Below are positions 5,829 to 5,952 of a stretch of 5,952 bases of DNA, in pieces. Numbering within the stretch: position 1 is the stretch's first letter; every line of letters begins with the position of its first letter. Made by a program: the position numbers and the translations under genes. The notes under the pieces were generated by a model. It saw only the letters and a program-made list of their open reading frames with translations, was not told where the DNA came from and made no database searches. The stretch comes from CAMBDR01 sp046597185 (GTDB lineage Bacteria > Pseudomonadota > Gammaproteobacteria > Burkholderiales > Burkholderiaceae_D): assembly GCA_046597185.1 (NCBI GenBank), contig JBKJLF010000276.1, positions 1 through 5,952 of the forward strand, given 5' to 3'.

Positions 5829-5834
5829 TGTCAA
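5829..5834 (-). promoter_or_regulatory. consensus -35 hexamer upstream of the minus-strand gene
   Basis: On the minus strand 5834-5829 reads TTGACA, an exact sigma-70 -35 hexamer, with its first base 37 bases before the ATG. The sequence 17 bases on is GTTTTC, a poor -10, and nearby frames are no better. If it is used, transcription would start almost at the ATG. Confidence 0.3.
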
Positions 5835-5837
5835 CAC

Positions 5838-5847
5838 AGTGCGCACT
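5838..5847. promoter_or_regulatory. 10-bp perfect palindrome next to the -35 hexamer
   Basis: AGTGCGCACT (5838-5847) is its own reverse complement and begins 4 bases upstream of the TTGACA element of the minus-strand gene. An imperfect inverted repeat, TTTG-CGCGC-CAAA (5847-5859), overlaps it by one base. Their position suits an operator for the minus-strand gene or for a divergent gene, but no known regulator motif is recognised. Confidence 0.3.
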
Positions 5848-5901
5848 TTGCGCGCCAAATGCGATATTGTACGTGGTAATTTACCGCTTTCCCCATTTTT
5901 T

Positions 5902-5952
5902 ATGATGCCCACCTGGAAAAGTGTTTCGTTTTGTTTGTTAATTTCTATTGAG
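5902..5952 (+). CDS. possible start of a plus-strand gene running off the window
   Basis: From ATG 5902 (or ATG 5905) the frame stays open to the window end and reads MMPTWKSVSFCLLISIE. A Lys followed by a hydrophobic run would suit the start of a signal peptide. No Shine-Dalgarno sequence precedes it, and only 17 codons are visible, so this could be chance. The TATGAT at 5901-5906, which overlaps both ATG codons, could instead be a -10 element of a downstream gene. Confidence 0.2.
   Translation, partial: MMPTWKSVSFCLLISIE

Overview
This is chromosomal, housekeeping-type DNA from a proteobacterium, most likely a betaproteobacterium of the Burkholderiales with moderate GC (by eye a little over half). 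That placement is inference. It rests on the style of the QueD and TadA proteins, an ABC-F ATPase very close to E. coli YbiT, a WS/DGAT-type acyltransferase, and a minus-strand protein whose N-terminus resembles hypothetical proteins I associate with Oxalobacteraceae-like genomes. I see no transposase, phage gene, tRNA, rRNA or CRISPR array.

Layout. Bases 1-273 are the 3' end of queD (queuosine precursor synthesis). tadA follows after 3 bases (277-735; inosine at the tRNA wobble position). After 57 bases comes a wax ester synthase/diacylglycerol acyltransferase gene (793-2424) with a long basic C-terminal tail. An alpha/beta hydrolase gene (2437-3351) follows 12 bases later, its ribosome binding site overlapping the upstream stop. 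A 163-base gap holds a 9-bp tandem repeat, a small hairpin and a probable promoter. It leads into ybiT (GTG start at 3515, ends 5113), an ABC-F translation factor. A terminator-like hairpin and a 13-bp tandem repeat lie between ybiT and a convergent minus-strand gene of unknown function (5171-5797). The last 155 bases are a regulatory region with a perfect TTGACA hexamer and a palindrome. A possible start of a further plus-strand gene lies at the very end.

How the genes work together. queD and tadA both feed modification of tRNA position 34, and ybiT acts on the ribosome, so the flanks are translation-related. The acyltransferase and hydrolase look like a co-translated pair for neutral-lipid (wax ester or triacylglycerol) synthesis and turnover, though the hydrolase substrate cannot be read from sequence.

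I did not find a clearly new multi-gene system. The most unusual item is the lysine/arginine-rich tail on the acyltransferase, which differs in codon use from the rest of its gene and recalls the DNA-binding tails of PHA granule proteins. The uncharacterised minus-strand protein with a tetrapeptide-repeat linker comes second.
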